Source of the DNA: Sphingomonadales bacterium BRH_c3
GTDB taxonomy: Bacteria > Pseudomonadota > Alphaproteobacteria > Sphingomonadales > Sphingomonadaceae
Assembly: GCA_001515985.1 (NCBI GenBank)
Contig: LOET01000076.1
Coordinates: 1-35,787, forward strand
Direction: 5' to 3'
Length of the DNA: 35,787 bases
Shown here: in pieces, positions 1-9,500 of the stretch
Layout of the letters: each line of letters begins with the position of its first letter
How positions within the stretch are numbered: position 1 is the first letter of the stretch
Translations under genes and position numbers: made by a program
The notes under the pieces: model-generated
What the model was told of the DNA's origin: nothing
Seen by the model: the letters and a program-made list of their open reading frames with translations, nothing else
Databases searched by the model: none

Positions 1-1613
1 GCTTCGTCCAGCAGCAGGATCGGCGCGTCGCGCAGCAGCGCGCGAGCGATGGCAACACGCTGCTGCTGCCCGCCCGATAGCCGGGTGCCGCCTTCTCCCA
101 GATAGGTATCGAGCCCATCGGGAAGGTCGCGCAGGAAGCTTTCCGCATTGGCAGCGCGCGCCGCTTGCCAGATTTCTTCCTCGCTCGCATCCCAGCGGCC
201 ATAGCGCAGATTGTCGCGTGCATTGGCGCTGAACAGCACGCCGTCTTGCGGCACAAAGGCGATCCGCGCACGGATATCGGCAGGATCAACCTTTGTCAGC
301 GGCATGCCGTCGAGCCTGATCGTGCCCGCCTGCGGGTCATAGAAGCGCTCGACCAGCTGGAAAATGGTCGATTTGCCCGCGCCCGAAGGCCCCACAATCG
401 CTACTGTCTCGCCAGGCTCCACCTCGAGCGTGAAATCCTTGAGCGCGGCGGCTTCGGGGCGCGTGGGATAACGGAAGGTGACATTGCGGAATGACAGGCT
501 GCCGCGCGGCGGCTCAGGCAGTTTTTCGGCCCGCAATGGCGGCGCAATCGAAGGCCGGGCGTTGAGCAGTTCGCTCAAGCGGCTGGCCGCCCCAGCGCCG
601 CGCAGCAGATCGCCATAAACCTCGGTGAGAGAGCCGAACGAGCCTGCCACCAGCCCGCCAGTGATCACGAAGGCCGCGATCGTCCCGCCCGAGATCGCGC
701 CTTCGGAAACGGCGATCGCGCCGCGCCACATCACCATGGTAATCCCGCCGAAAATCAGCACGATCACAATCGCTGTCATCGCCGCGCGCAGCAGGATGCG
801 CTGTTTCGCAGTGGCAAAGGTGCGCTCCACCGCATCGCTGAAACGCTGACCTTCTCGACCTTCCTGCCCGAAGGCCTGGACGATCTTCATCGCCGAGAGC
901 ACTTCGGTCACCATCGCGCCAACATCCGCCACCCGGTCCTGGCTCGAACGCGACACCGTGCGGATGCGGCGGCCGAAAAACACGATTGGCGCGATCACCA
1001 GCGGTATCCCGATCAGCAGGCCAATTGTGAGCGTGGGCGCGAGATAGAGCAGCAGCAGCGTGCCGCCAATCGCGGTCAAGGTGTTGCGCAGCGCGATCGA
1101 AACTGTGGTGCCAACCACCTGCTCGATAACCGCCGTGTCGCTGGTCATGCGGCTCGAAATCTCTTTCGGGCTGTTTTCCTCATAGAATGCTGGTGCCAGC
1201 CGCAGCAGGTTGCGCTGCACGCTGGTGCGGATATCGGCCACCACGCGCTCGCCGATCCAGCTGACGAAGTAGAATCTCAGTGCGGTACCGATCCCCAGCA
1301 CCAGCACGATCATCAGCAGATACTGGAAGGCATGGGCGATCTGGTCAGGTCCGGTGGTGCCTCCGAAAGCCTCGTCAATGATCACCTTGAAGCGCCATGG
1401 AATTGCCAGCGTCGCCCCGGCGGTTGTCAGCAGCGCAAGAAAGGCCAGCGCGATTTGCGCCGGATATTGGGCTGCGGCCGCAAACACCATCTTGAGCGGC
1501 CCCAGGCTCTTCACCCTGGGCAACGCATCCTTGTCCAGATCTTCGGCCTCGCGGCTGCGAAACAAGCCCCAACGGCGCCTTTGCGCCTGTTCTGTATCTT
1601 CATGCCCGTCCAT
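1..1613 (-). CDS. ABC transporter, fused permease/ATPase (MsbA-like exporter), 3' end cut by window
   Basis: This gene is absent from the ORF track because it runs off the left edge; I read it from the reverse strand. About 537 residues are visible from ATG at 1613 (MDGHEDTEQAQRRR). The N-terminal half has hydrophobic stretches typical of a six-helix exporter domain, for example around IGGTLLLLYLAPTLTIGLLI. The C-terminal half is the nucleotide-binding domain: Walker A GPSGAGKST near residue 400, Q-loop FVPQDGVLF, signature LSGGQQQR and Walker B ILLLDEA right at the edge. One chain carrying both domains fits a homodimeric type IV exporter of lipids, peptides or drugs. Nothing in the visible part fixes the substrate. 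The end is missing because of the window limit, not because of a mutation. It is divergent from the PHA depolymerase gene. Confidence 0.93.
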   Translation of the reverse strand, partial: MDGHEDTEQAQRRRWGLFRSREAEDLDKDALPRVKSLGPLKMVFAAAAQYPAQIALAFLALLTTAGATLAIPWRFKVIIDEAFGGTTGPDQIAHAFQYLLMIVLVLGIGTALRFYFVSWIGERVVADIRTSVQRNLLRLAPAFYEENSPKEISSRMTSDTAVIEQVVGTTVSIALRNTLTAIGGTLLLLYLAPTLTIGLLIGIPLVIAPIVFFGRRIRTVSRSSQDRVADVGAMVTEVLSAMKIVQAFGQEGREGQRFSDAVERTFATAKQRILLRAAMTAIVIVLIFGGITMVMWRGAIAVSEGAISGGTIAAFVITGGLVAGSFGSLTEVYGDLLRGAGAASRLSELLNARPSIAPPLRAEKLPEPPRGSLSFRNVTFRYPTRPEAAALKDFTLEVEPGETVAIVGPSGAGKSTIFQLVERFYDPQAGTIRLDGMPLTKVDPADIRARIAFVPQDGVLFSANARDNLRYGRWDASEEEIWQAARAANAESFLRDLPDGLDTYLGEGGTRLSGGQQQRVAIARALLRDAPILLLDE

Positions 1614-1697
1614 TGGTGGCCACAGGTAGACTTACAACGCGCAAATTTCACGCGCTAAATCCGCGCGGCGTCGGTCATTAGCAATGCGTGCCGGTAA

Positions 1698-1712
1698 TTG
1701 TGCATTGCACAA
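1698..1712. promoter_or_regulatory. 15-bp palindrome upstream of phaZ, candidate operator
   Basis: The sequence TTGTGCATTGCACAA is a perfect inverted repeat: 7-bp arms TTGTGCA/TGCACAA around one central base. It lies 80-94 bp before the phaZ start, in the spacer shared with the divergent ABC transporter. PHA regulators of the PhaR family are known to bind TGC/GCA-rich sites, so PhaR is a reasonable candidate. Assignment to a particular regulator is inference. Confidence 0.45.
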
Positions 1713-1791
1713 GGGCGATCACAGGTCCAAGATGTGGCATTCAGGCGCCTGGGCAAAGGTGCCGCTTGAAAAATAACAACAGGGGAACGCC

Positions 1792-3030
1792 TTGCTTTAC
1801 CACGCCTATGAGTTGCAGCGCGCCTGGCTTTCCAGCGCCAGCGCCATGGCCTCGATCGGGGCAGAACTGCTTACCAATCCGGTCAATCCGGTGGGTTATA
1901 CCGGCCTGGGCCCGATGGCGGCGAGCGCGCTGGACGTATTTGCCCACGCCACCGCAAGCTATGACAAGCCGGCCTTTGGCATCAAAAGCGTCGCGGTCGA
2001 TAGCAAGATACACCAGGTCGAAGAAGCAATTGTCGTCAACAAGCCGTTCGGCGATCTCATGCGCTTCCGCCGCGATGGCCTGCCCGAAGATGCGCCGCGC
2101 CTTTTGATCGTAGCTCCGATGAGCGGTCATTACGCCACGCTGCTGCGCGGCACGGTCGAACGTATGATCGAAAATTGCGAGGTTTACATCACCGATTGGG
2201 CCGATGCGAAAACGGTGCCGCTGCACGAAGGCAGCTTCGATCTCGACGACTACATCGATTATCTGATTGAGTTCCTGCAGTATATCGGCGTCGATTCTCA
2301 GGGCAAACGGCCGCATATGATGGCGGTGTGCCAGCCATCCGTGCCGGCCTTTGCCACTGCCGCCTTGATGAACCTGCACCGGGATCCGGCCACACCCGCC
2401 ACGCTGACCATGATGGGCGGGCCGATCGACACTCGCTGCTCGCCCACAACGGTCAACAATCTGGCTATGGAGCGACCGATAGAATGGTTCCGGCAGACGG
2501 TGATCGCGACAGTTCCAATGAACCATAGTGGCGGCGGCCGCCGGGTCTATCCCGGCTTCCTGCAGCTTGCCGGGTTCATGAGCATGAATCTGGGCAGCCA
2601 TCTGATGAGCCATTACGAGATGTTCAAACACCTCACGGCAGGGGACGATGACAGCGCGCAGGCAACCAAGGATTTCTACGACGAGTATCGCAGCGTGTGC
2701 GACATGACCGCAGAATTCTATCTCCAGACGGTTGAGGAGGTGTTCCAGAAACACTCGATCCCCAATGGAGAGTTCCGCCACAAGGGCGAGATCGTGGATC
2801 TGGGCAAGATCGCCGACACCGCCTTGCTGGCGATCGAAGGCGAGCGTGACGATATTTCGGGGCTCGGCCAGACGAGGGCCGCGCTGGACCTCGCGACTGG
2901 CCTCTCAGCGAAGAAGAAACGCTACTACATGGCCGAAGGTGCCGGACATTACGGCATCTTCAATGGCAGCAAATGGCGGACGAAAGTTGCGCCGGTGGTC
3001 GAGGAATTTATCGCGGCGCATGCGGGCTAG
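1792..3030 (+). CDS. phaZ: Intracellular polyhydroxyalkanoate depolymerase
   Basis: The 412-residue protein matches the PhaZ family that breaks down stored intracellular poly(3-hydroxybutyrate) granules. The start MLYHAYELQRAWL is the typical family N-terminus and is encoded by TTG. An AGGGGA Shine-Dalgarno lies about 5 nt upstream, so TTG is probably the true start. The nucleophile elbow reads MMAVCQPSVP, with Cys at residue 180 in place of Ser; the well-studied Ralstonia-type intracellular depolymerases also use a Cys-Asp-His triad. Likely triad partners are the Asp in GERDDISGLGQT and the His in GAGHYGIFNG near the C-terminus. No signal peptide is visible, as expected for a cytoplasmic granule enzyme. 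It stands alone, with phaB about 22 kb away. A palindrome in its upstream region may be a regulator site. Confidence 0.93.
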   Translation: MLYHAYELQRAWLSSASAMASIGAELLTNPVNPVGYTGLGPMAASALDVFAHATASYDKPAFGIKSVAVDSKIHQVEEAIVVNKPFGDLMRFRRDGLPEDAPRLLIVAPMSGHYATLLRGTVERMIENCEVYITDWADAKTVPLHEGSFDLDDYIDYLIEFLQYIGVDSQGKRPHMMAVCQPSVPAFATAALMNLHRDPATPATLTMMGGPIDTRCSPTTVNNLAMERPIEWFRQTVIATVPMNHSGGGRRVYPGFLQLAGFMSMNLGSHLMSHYEMFKHLTAGDDDSAQATKDFYDEYRSVCDMTAEFYLQTVEEVFQKHSIPNGEFRHKGEIVDLGKIADTALLAIEGERDDISGLGQTRAALDLATGLSAKKKRYYMAEGAGHYGIFNGSKWRTKVAPVVEEFIAAHAG

Positions 3031-3112
3031 ATCCGACGGAGCTGGACTGGCAGGTTTGGCAAGCCTTGTACCCAAACCCGCCCTTCAGCAATCGACCCAG
3101 TTTCGGTCGTTG

Positions 3113-3484
3113 CTAGTCGTCGCGGGGTTCCGAGTATTTGTGCTTGTCCAGATACCAGTAGGCAACGCCGCCGATCACCATGCAAACTGGAATTAGAGCT
3201 TGGAAGCGAAAGTCATTCCATAGGATTACAATTGCCGATGCGAGCGTCGCGAGAAAGACGATTAAGAGCGAACTTATGAGCTGTGGAGGCGGTGTAGAAC
3301 TACGATGATCCTCGTAGAGAATAGCGCCTGAAGCTAGTGCCAGCAGCAAACTGGCAAGCGCATCCGTCTGCATGTCAGAAAGACCCATATGATATGGGAG
3401 AAAAATGTATCCGACTGCAATCACGGCCAAGGCCGAGTAGAGCACTCGCTTTCTCTTGTTTGGCCCAGCGACGTTTCGCATCAT
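3113..3484 (-). CDS. Hypothetical four-helix membrane protein
   Basis: I do not recognise this 123-residue protein. It shows four hydrophobic stretches suited to membrane helices (around VLYSALAVIAVGYIFLPY, ALASLLLALASGAILY, LISSLLIVFLATLASAIVIL and ALIPVCMVIGGVAYWYL). It begins with a basic, positive-inside segment (RNVAGPNKRKR) and ends in a charged tail. The first codons are GTG-ATG-ATG; I start at the first ATG, and there is no strong Shine-Dalgarno. The region is visibly richer in A and T than its neighbours, which suggests an acquired or orphan gene. It sits alone between the convergent phaZ and the thiolase. That the hydrophobic pattern survives in only one frame supports coding, but a chance ORF is not excluded. 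Confidence 0.55.
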   Translation of the reverse strand: MMRNVAGPNKRKRVLYSALAVIAVGYIFLPYHMGLSDMQTDALASLLLALASGAILYEDHRSSTPPPQLISSLLIVFLATLASAIVILWNDFRFQALIPVCMVIGGVAYWYLDKHKYSEPRDD

Positions 3485-3594
3485 CACATCAAACTATAGG
3501 CTCTGCAGTTACCGCTTTCCACCCACTTCCTGCCTAATGAGCTTCTGGATCGCTTCCCGAAAGCGGAAGTCTAGGTCGCTGCCACCCGCCCAAC

Positions 3595-3624
3595 AAAGAA
3601 CGGCGCGAGATTGCTCCCGCGCCG
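3595..3624 (-). terminator. Rho-independent terminator of the thiolase gene
   Basis: Inverted arms CGGCGCG (3601-3607) and CGCGCCG (3618-3624) can pair, with a further two pairs inside. On the minus strand the stem is followed by TTCTTTGTTG. It lies about 30 bp past the thiolase stop. The T-run is interrupted, so strength is uncertain. Confidence 0.6.
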
Positions 3625-3654
3625 TCTTGAACTGCATCGCCCGTAGGCGCTTAT

Positions 3655-4839
3655 TCAAAGCACTTCGAACAGGCCCGCTGCGCCCTGGCCGCCGCCGATG
3701 CACATGGTAACAACCACATACTTCGCCCCGCGCCGCTTGCCTTCGATCAGCGCGTGGCCGGTGCAGCGCGCACCGGTCATGCCGAACGGGTGGCCGATCG
3801 AAATCGAGCCGCCATTGACGTTGAGCAGCTCGTCAGGAATGCCGAGCTTGTCGCGGCAGTAAAGCACCTGCACCGCAAAGGCTTCGTTCAGTTCCCACAG
3901 CCCGATGTCGTCCATCTTGAGCCCGGTACGTTCGAGCAGCTTGGGGATGGCATAAACCGGGCCGATGCCCATTTCATCGGGCTCGGTGCCCGCAACCGCC
4001 ATGCCGACATAGCGGCCCAGCGGCTGGAGCCCGCGTTTCTCAGCCGTCTTGGCTTCCATCACCACGCAGGCCGAAGAACCGTCCGAAAGCTGGCTGGCAT
4101 TGCCCGCGGTAACGACATGGCCTTCACCCATCACCGGCTTGAGGCTGGCGAGCCCTTCCAGTGTGGTGTCGGGCCGGTTGCAGTCGTCGCGATCGGCCGT
4201 GACTTCCTGATAGGAGACTTCCTTGGTTTCCCTGTCCACCACCGCCATGGTCGCGTCGCAGGGGACGATCTCGTCGTCGAATCTGCCCGCAGCCTGCGCG
4301 GCGGCGGTGCGCTGCTGTGACTGGAGCGAGTATTCGTCCTGGTATTCGCGGCTGATATTGTAACGCTTGGCCACGACTTCCGCCGTGCCGATCATCGGCA
4401 TGTAGATATGCGGATGCATTTCCAGCAGTTCCCGATCGGGTTCCACGAACAGCTTGCCACTGCCCGAAACCTTGGAAATGCTTTCGACCCCGCCGGCAAC
4501 GCAGATATCCATATTGTCGACCAGCACCTGCTTGGCGGCAGTAGCGATGGTCATCAGGCCCGAGGAGCACTGGCGGTCAATCGTCATCGCCGGAACCGTT
4601 ACTGGCAGGCCGGCACGCAGAGCGGCAAGGCGCGCAACATTGGTACCGGTCGAGCCCTGCTGCACCGCGCAGCCCATCAGCACGTCATCCACTTCGCCGC
4701 CTTCGAGGCCCGCCCGCTCAACCGCAGCCTTGATCGACCATGCGCCCAGCGTGGCGCCGGTGGTATTGTTGAATGCGCCGCGCCCGGCCTTGGTCAGCGG
4801 GGTACGGGCGGTGGAAACGATAACTGCGTCGCGTGACAT
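3655..4839 (-). CDS. Acetyl-CoA C-acyltransferase (thiolase)
   Basis: This 394-residue protein is a full-length thiolase of the FadA/PhaA superfamily, which cleaves or condenses 3-ketoacyl-CoA in the cytoplasm. The acylated Cys is residue 91 in DRQCSSGL. The C-terminal catalytic blocks are [16 protein letters not shown] (His) and [10 protein letters not shown] (second Cys). The start [21 protein letters not shown] is typical and has an AGGA site 6-7 nt upstream. The substrate range cannot be told from sequence: beta-oxidation is the usual role for this type, but an acetoacetyl-CoA-forming role feeding PHA synthesis is possible since phaZ and phaB are in the window. It lies downstream of a MaoC-like hydratase on the same strand, separated by a REP-like hairpin pair. 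Confidence 0.93.
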   Translation of the reverse strand: MSRDAVIVSTARTPLTKAGRGAFNNTTGATLGAWSIKAAVERAGLEGGEVDDVLMGCAVQQGSTGTNVARLAALRAGLPVTVPAMTIDRQCSSGLMTIATAAKQVLVDNMDICVAGGVESISKVSGSGKLFVEPDRELLEMHPHIYMPMIGTAEVVAKRYNISREYQDEYSLQSQQRTAAAQAAGRFDDEIVPCDATMAVVDRETKEVSYQEVTADRDDCNRPDTTLEGLASLKPVMGEGHVVTAGNASQLSDGSSACVVMEAKTAEKRGLQPLGRYVGMAVAGTEPDEMGIGPVYAIPKLLERTGLKMDDIGLWELNEAFAVQVLYCRDKLGIPDELLNVNGGSISIGHPFGMTGARCTGHALIEGKRRGAKYVVVTMCIGGGQGAAGLFEVL

Positions 4840-4855
4840 TGGGAATTCCTAGCTC

Positions 4856-4931
4856 GTCATCCCAGCGAAAGCTGGGATCATTTTCGGTTTGGCGCTCGGT
4901 AGAGAGCGATCCCAGCTTTCGCTGGGATGAC
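4856..4931. repeat. REP-like element: two inverted GAAA-loop hairpins
   Basis: A 24-bp sequence, GTCATCCCAGCGAAAGCTGG plus GATC (4856-4879), recurs as a perfect reverse complement at 4908-4931. Each arm alone folds into a CCCAGC-GAAA-GCTGGG hairpin, and the whole can fold into one long stem with a 28-nt loop. This layout matches dispersed REP/BIME-like or dRS3-like intergenic repeats known in many proteobacteria. It lies between the thiolase and the MaoC gene. The ORF-track entry starting at 4833 is only a translation through it. Confidence 0.85.
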
Positions 4932-4933
4932 GG

Positions 4934-5383
4934 TCAGATAAAGAACTGCGTGATCCACTCGCAGATCAGCGCAGGTTTTTCCTCGCCTTCGATCTCGATC
5001 GTGATTTCGGCGGTCTGCTGCCACTGGCCGGGGCGCTTCTCGACCATTTCGGCCAGCTTCCAGTGCCCACGAATGCGCTTGCCTGCACGTACCGGCGAGA
5101 TGAAGCGGGTTTTGTTGCCGCCATAGTTCACGCCCATCTTGACGCCGTCGACCTTGGGAATGTCGCTGTTGGCGGAAAGATAGGGGATCATCGACAATGT
5201 CAGGAAGCCATGCGCGATCGTGCCGCCGAACGGTGTCAGCTTGGCCTTTTCCGGATCAACATGGATAAACTGGTGGTCCCCGGTCGCATCGGCAAACATG
5301 TTGATGCGGTCCTGGCTCATTTCCACCCATTGACTGGTTCCGATTACTTCGCCGGTCCTGGCGGCCAAATCCTGCGGGCTCAT
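4934..5383 (-). CDS. MaoC/NodN-like family hydratase
   Basis: The 149-residue protein is a single hot-dog domain of the MaoC-like (R)-specific enoyl-CoA hydratase family, close to the NodN-type subgroup. The hydratase block with its Asp and His is visible in FADATGDHQFIHVDPEKA (around residues 30-47), followed by FGGTIAHGFLTLSMIP. Such proteins hydrate trans-2-enoyl-CoA to (R)-3-hydroxyacyl-CoA, a possible bridge from beta-oxidation to PHA monomers. Whether this member does so is not shown. A GAGGAG site 6 nt before ATG supports the start. It precedes the thiolase in the same direction, with an approximately 94-bp spacer filled mostly by the hairpin repeat, so co-transcription is plausible. 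Confidence 0.88.
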   Translation of the reverse strand: MSPQDLAARTGEVIGTSQWVEMSQDRINMFADATGDHQFIHVDPEKAKLTPFGGTIAHGFLTLSMIPYLSANSDIPKVDGVKMGVNYGGNKTRFISPVRAGKRIRGHWKLAEMVEKRPGQWQQTAEITIEIEGEEKPALICEWITQFFI

Positions 5384-5675
5384 GCGGCTCTCTCCTCAAA
5401 AAGCGGATCTCGAAATTGCGCAAATCCGGGCGACTCCGGCCACCCGACACCCGGGCTTCATGGCGCATCCCGAGCCGGATGGCAACGCGGTTTCCGTAAA
5501 CGTCAACCTGCCGCTACGGCATGGCGGGGCAGAAACAAGGCGAGCTTGTGCACGCGCGCAGCGGCAGCGCCCGGCCCTGCATCGATTCGTGACCCTGCCC
5601 CCCAAGCCTGGCCGTTATCGAGTGCTTTACCCTGCCTTGCTATCATGCCGCCGAAGCAGGGAGCGCGCACCAGCC
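5384..5675. other. Divergent spacer between the hydratase and a membrane protein gene
   Basis: No convincing gene was found here. The longer ORF listed from 5382 is an upstream extension of the membrane protein gene and has no family-like N-terminus. An 8-bp palindrome TTGCGCAA lies near 5415, within 40 bp of the hydratase start. Both flanking promoters must lie here, but I see no clear consensus boxes. Confidence 0.4.
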
Positions 5676-6287
5676 ATGGTCCAAAACAGTTTCTACCGTA
5701 GCAAAGCCGCACCGCTGAGCCGACATCCAGCATTCGTGCCCTTGGTAACCCTGTGGTTTGCAGCGCTGCTGGGCGGATCGGTGGCAGTCATGCCGGCCGG
5801 ACGGGCAACCGGACTTACGCAAGGTTTCGGGCTCATATTGCCGCCCTCTGTATTTAACAGCGAGGTCATGATCGCTGTGGCAGCTATGTTGATCGGCGGC
5901 TTGGTGGGTTTTGCGGCGGCACGCATTGCCGCATCGCTCCAGTCGTTCAAACCGGCAGAGACGGCAACGCTTAGCGAAGCGCCAGCTTTGCGCGCCAGAT
6001 CGCACGTTGAAGCTGACACTGAACCGCCCCGGCCACCCGATGCTGAGGCAGCACCGCCTGAACCCGAAGGCCCGCCCTTTGCAGAGCCACCCACGCGCCA
6101 CGGCAAGGCCGTCCGCCTGCTGCGTTCCCAGGACACCGCCGATCTCGCCATGCCGCAATTGATCGAGCGGTTTGCAGTCGCGCTTGATGACCATCGCCGG
6201 CGTAGTGAAGGGGCCGCGCATACGTATACCGGCCTGCGCCCGTCAGCCGATCTGGCCACTCGCTTGCGCAAGCTCAATCCGGCCTGA
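5676..6287 (+). CDS. Hypothetical membrane protein with two N-terminal helices
   Basis: I do not recognise this 203-residue protein. From ATG 5676 it has a short basic start (MVQNSFYRSKAAPLSRH), then a hydrophobic helix around FVPLVTLWFAALLGGSVAVM and a second around VMIAVAAMLIGGLVGFAAAR. Next comes a Pro/Glu-rich linker (about residues 105-130) and a more ordered basic C-terminal region (AMPQLIERFAVALDDHRRRS). This suggests an inner-membrane anchor with a cytoplasmic tail. I chose ATG 5676 over the ORF-track start at 5382 because the upstream 98 codons look non-coding; an AGGGAG lies about 13 nt before it. It precedes gltB in the same direction but with a 235-bp gap, so it is probably a separate unit. 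Confidence 0.72.
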   Translation: MVQNSFYRSKAAPLSRHPAFVPLVTLWFAALLGGSVAVMPAGRATGLTQGFGLILPPSVFNSEVMIAVAAMLIGGLVGFAAARIAASLQSFKPAETATLSEAPALRARSHVEADTEPPRPPDAEAAPPEPEGPPFAEPPTRHGKAVRLLRSQDTADLAMPQLIERFAVALDDHRRRSEGAAHTYTGLRPSADLATRLRKLNPA

Positions 6288-6298
6288 CAGTCTCCGGC

Positions 6299-6313
6299 CC
6301 CGGCCAAGCCGGG
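6299..6313. terminator. Short GC hairpin after the membrane protein gene, weak terminator candidate
   Basis: CCCGGC-CAA-GCCGGG forms a 6-bp stem 12 bp past the stop at 6287. No T-run follows, so it could be only a pausing or 3'-stabilising hairpin. The remaining 209 bp up to gltB hold no gene or promoter that I can support. Confidence 0.3.
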
Positions 6314-6522
6314 ACCAAAGCACGCAAACTGCGATAGCAGGGCCTTGGGCGGCTCAAACATTGCTATTCTCTTCGCGGTTGCAAAAATCATTTCATGTCG
6401 CCATGAGGGCCCTCAGCAATGGAAATGCTGCGCGCTGCGGCAGCAAGAATTGCGCTTAATTGCCGGTCGGCACCTTCGGGACGGTCGCAACTTCCGGCAT
6501 CTGACAGAATGGACTTTGCAAA

Positions 6523-9500
6523 ATGGGATACCCGGCGCCCCAGGGCTTGTATGATCCGCGCAACGAACATGACGCCTGCGGCGTCGGTTTTGTCGCGCAT
6601 ATCAAGGGCAAGCAGTCGCACGACATCGTTACCCAGGCGCTCCAGATCCTCAAAAACATCGACCATCGCGGCGCAGTGGGCGCTGATCCCTTGCTGGGCG
6701 ATGGAGCAGGCATCCTGCTGCAAATTCCCGATCCGCTGATTCGCAAATGGGCGAAGAGCGAAGGCAAGGAGCTGCCCGCGCCCGGCGATTATGGCATTGC
6801 CATGTGCTTTATGCCGCAGGACGAATCGGCGCGCGCCTTCGTGACCGAACAGTTCGAGAAATTCACCGCCAAGGAGGGCCAGCGCCTGATCGGCTGGCGC
6901 GATGTGCCAACCTCGCTCGACGGGCTGGGCAAGGCGGTGGTCGATTCGATGCCGGTGATCCAGCAGGCCATCATCGCGCGGGGCGAGAATTGCGCCGATC
7001 AGGATGCCTTCGAGCGCAAGCTGATCGTGATTCGCAAGCAGACGCTCAACCCGCTTGCCGCGCAGGCCGAAAAGCACGGCCTGCCTGGGCTGACGCAGGC
7101 CTATATCGCAAGCTTTTCAAGCCGCACGATCGTTTACAAGGGGCTGCTGCTGGCGAACCAGGTCGGCAGCTTTTACGACGATCTGCGCGATCCCGATTGC
7201 GTGAGCGCGCTGGGCCTAGTGCACCAGCGCTTCAGCACCAACACCTTCCCCAGCTGGCGGCTCGCCCACCCCTATCGCTTCATGGCGCACAATGGCGAGA
7301 TCAATACCGTGCGCGGAAACGTAAACTGGATGAACGCACGCCGCCGCACGATGGAATCGCCGCTGCTGGGCGCCGATCTCGACAAGATGTGGCCGCTGAT
7401 CCCGCATGGGCAGTCTGACACGGCATGTCTCGACAATGCGCTCGAGCTGCTGCTTGCGGGCGGATACAGCCTCGCGCATGCGATGATGATGCTGATGCCC
7501 GAAGCCTGGGCCAGGAACGATCTGATGGATCCTGCGCGCCGGGCATTCTACGAATATCACGCCGCCTTGATGGAGCCGTGGGATGGCCCTGCCGCGGTGG
7601 CCTTTACCGATGGCCGCCAGATCGGCGCGACGCTTGACCGCAACGGCCTGCGCCCCGCACGCTTCTGCGTCACCAGGGACGATATCGTGTGTCTGGCATC
7701 GGAAAGCGGCGTGCTGCCGTTCGCCGAAGAGGACATCGTGCGCAAATGGCGCCTCCAGCCGGGCAAGATGCTGCTGATCGACTTCAACGAAGGGCGCATC
7801 ATCGAGGATGGCGAACTCAAGGCGGAGCTCGCGGCAGCCCAGCCCTATGCCAAATGGCTGGAAAAGGCGCAGTACACGCTTGGCGATATCGACCATATCG
7901 AGCCCGAACTGAGCCAGGTGGCTCAGCATGAGACCACGCTGCTCCAGCGCCAGCAGGCCTTTGGCTATACGCAGGAAGACATCAGCCGCTTCCTCGAACC
8001 GATGGCCGTGAGCGGTGACGATCCGATCGGCTCCATGGGCACCGACACGCCAATCGCGGTGCTCTCCAACCGCAGCCGCCTGCTCTACGACTATTTCAAG
8101 CAGAACTTTGCCCAGGTCACCAACCCGCCGATCGACCCGATCCGCGAGGAACTGGTCATGAGCCTGCTGTCGATGATCGGTCCGCGCCCCAATTTGCTGG
8201 GCATGGAGGCCGGCACGCACAAGCGGCTCGAAATCAGCCAGCCGATCCTTACCAATGAAGACCTGGCAAAGATCCGCTCGGTCGAAGTGGCGCTGGATGG
8301 CGCATTCCGCACCGAGACGATCGACATGACCTGGCGCGCCAGCAAGGGTGCCAAGGGCCTCAGGATGGCGCTCAAGGAAATGTGCTGGGCCGCCACCGAA
8401 GCGGTGCTGCAGGACAAGAACATCCTGGTGCTGTCAGACCGGGCGCAGGGGGCGGACCGGATTCCCATGCCCGCGCTGCTCGCCACCGCCGCAGTGCATC
8501 ATCATCTTGTGCGCCAGGGCCTGCGCATGCAGACCGGCCTGGTCGTCGAAACCGGCGAAGCGCGCGAAGTGCACCATTATTGCGTGCTGGCCGGCTACGG
8601 CGCCGAGGCGATCAATCCCTATGTCGCATTCGAGACACTCGAAGACGTGCGCGCCCGCAAGCATCCCGAAATGACTGCTGCCGAAGTGCAGAAGAACTAC
8701 ATCAAGGCGGTTGGCAAGGGCATACTCAAGGTCATGTCCAAGATGGGCATATCCACCTATCAGTCCTATTGCGGGGCGCAGATCTTCGATGCCGTCGGCC
8801 TATCCAGCGAGTTCATAGAGAGTTATTTCACCGGCACCGCGACAATGATCGAAGGCGTCGGCCTGATCGAAGTGGCTGAGGAGACCGTGCGCCGCCACGC
8901 GCAGGCCTATGGCGACAATCCTTTGTACAGGAACATGCTCGACGCGGGCGGGATCTACCAATACCGCCTGCGCGGCGAGGACCACGCCTGGACGCCCCAG
9001 AATGTGGCTTTCCTCCAGCACGCCGTGCGCGGCAACAAGCCCAAGGATTACGAGGAATTCGCCAGATCGATCAACGAGCAGTCAGAACGGCTGCTGACGA
9101 TCCGCGGGCTGATGGAATTCAGGAAGGCTGAACAGCCGATCCCGCTGGGCGAAGTTGAACCGGCATCCGAAATCGTCAAGCGGTTCAGCACCGGCGCGAT
9201 GAGCTTCGGCTCGATCAGCCATGAAGCGCATTCGACGCTGGCGATCGCGATGAACCGCATCGGGGGCCGGTCGAATACCGGCGAAGGCGGCGAGGAGCCT
9301 GAACGCTTTATCCCGATGGAAAATGGCGATTCGATGCGCAGCCGGATCAAGCAGGTTGCGAGTGGCCGGTTTGGCGTGACCACCGAATATCTCGTCAATT
9401 CGGACGATATCCAGATCAAGATGGCGCAGGGCGCGAAGCCTGGTGAAGGCGGCCAGCTGCCCGGCCACAAGGTTGACAAGCGGATCGGCGCAGTGCGCCA

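Noticed and set aside
1741-2781. 346-aa ORF opposite phaZ
   Set aside because: Antisense shadow of a confident gene; no domain pattern, rich in His/Arg as expected from GC-rich reverse frames.
3047-3082. Possible hairpin GGTTTGG...CCAAACC after phaZ
   Set aside because: The loop is long and no T-run follows, so I do not call it a terminator.
4833-5126. ORF 97 aa on the plus strand, with SSQRKLGS near its start
   Set aside because: It is a translation through the hairpin repeat and the antisense of the hydratase gene. Such peptides are common artefacts of REP-like repeats.
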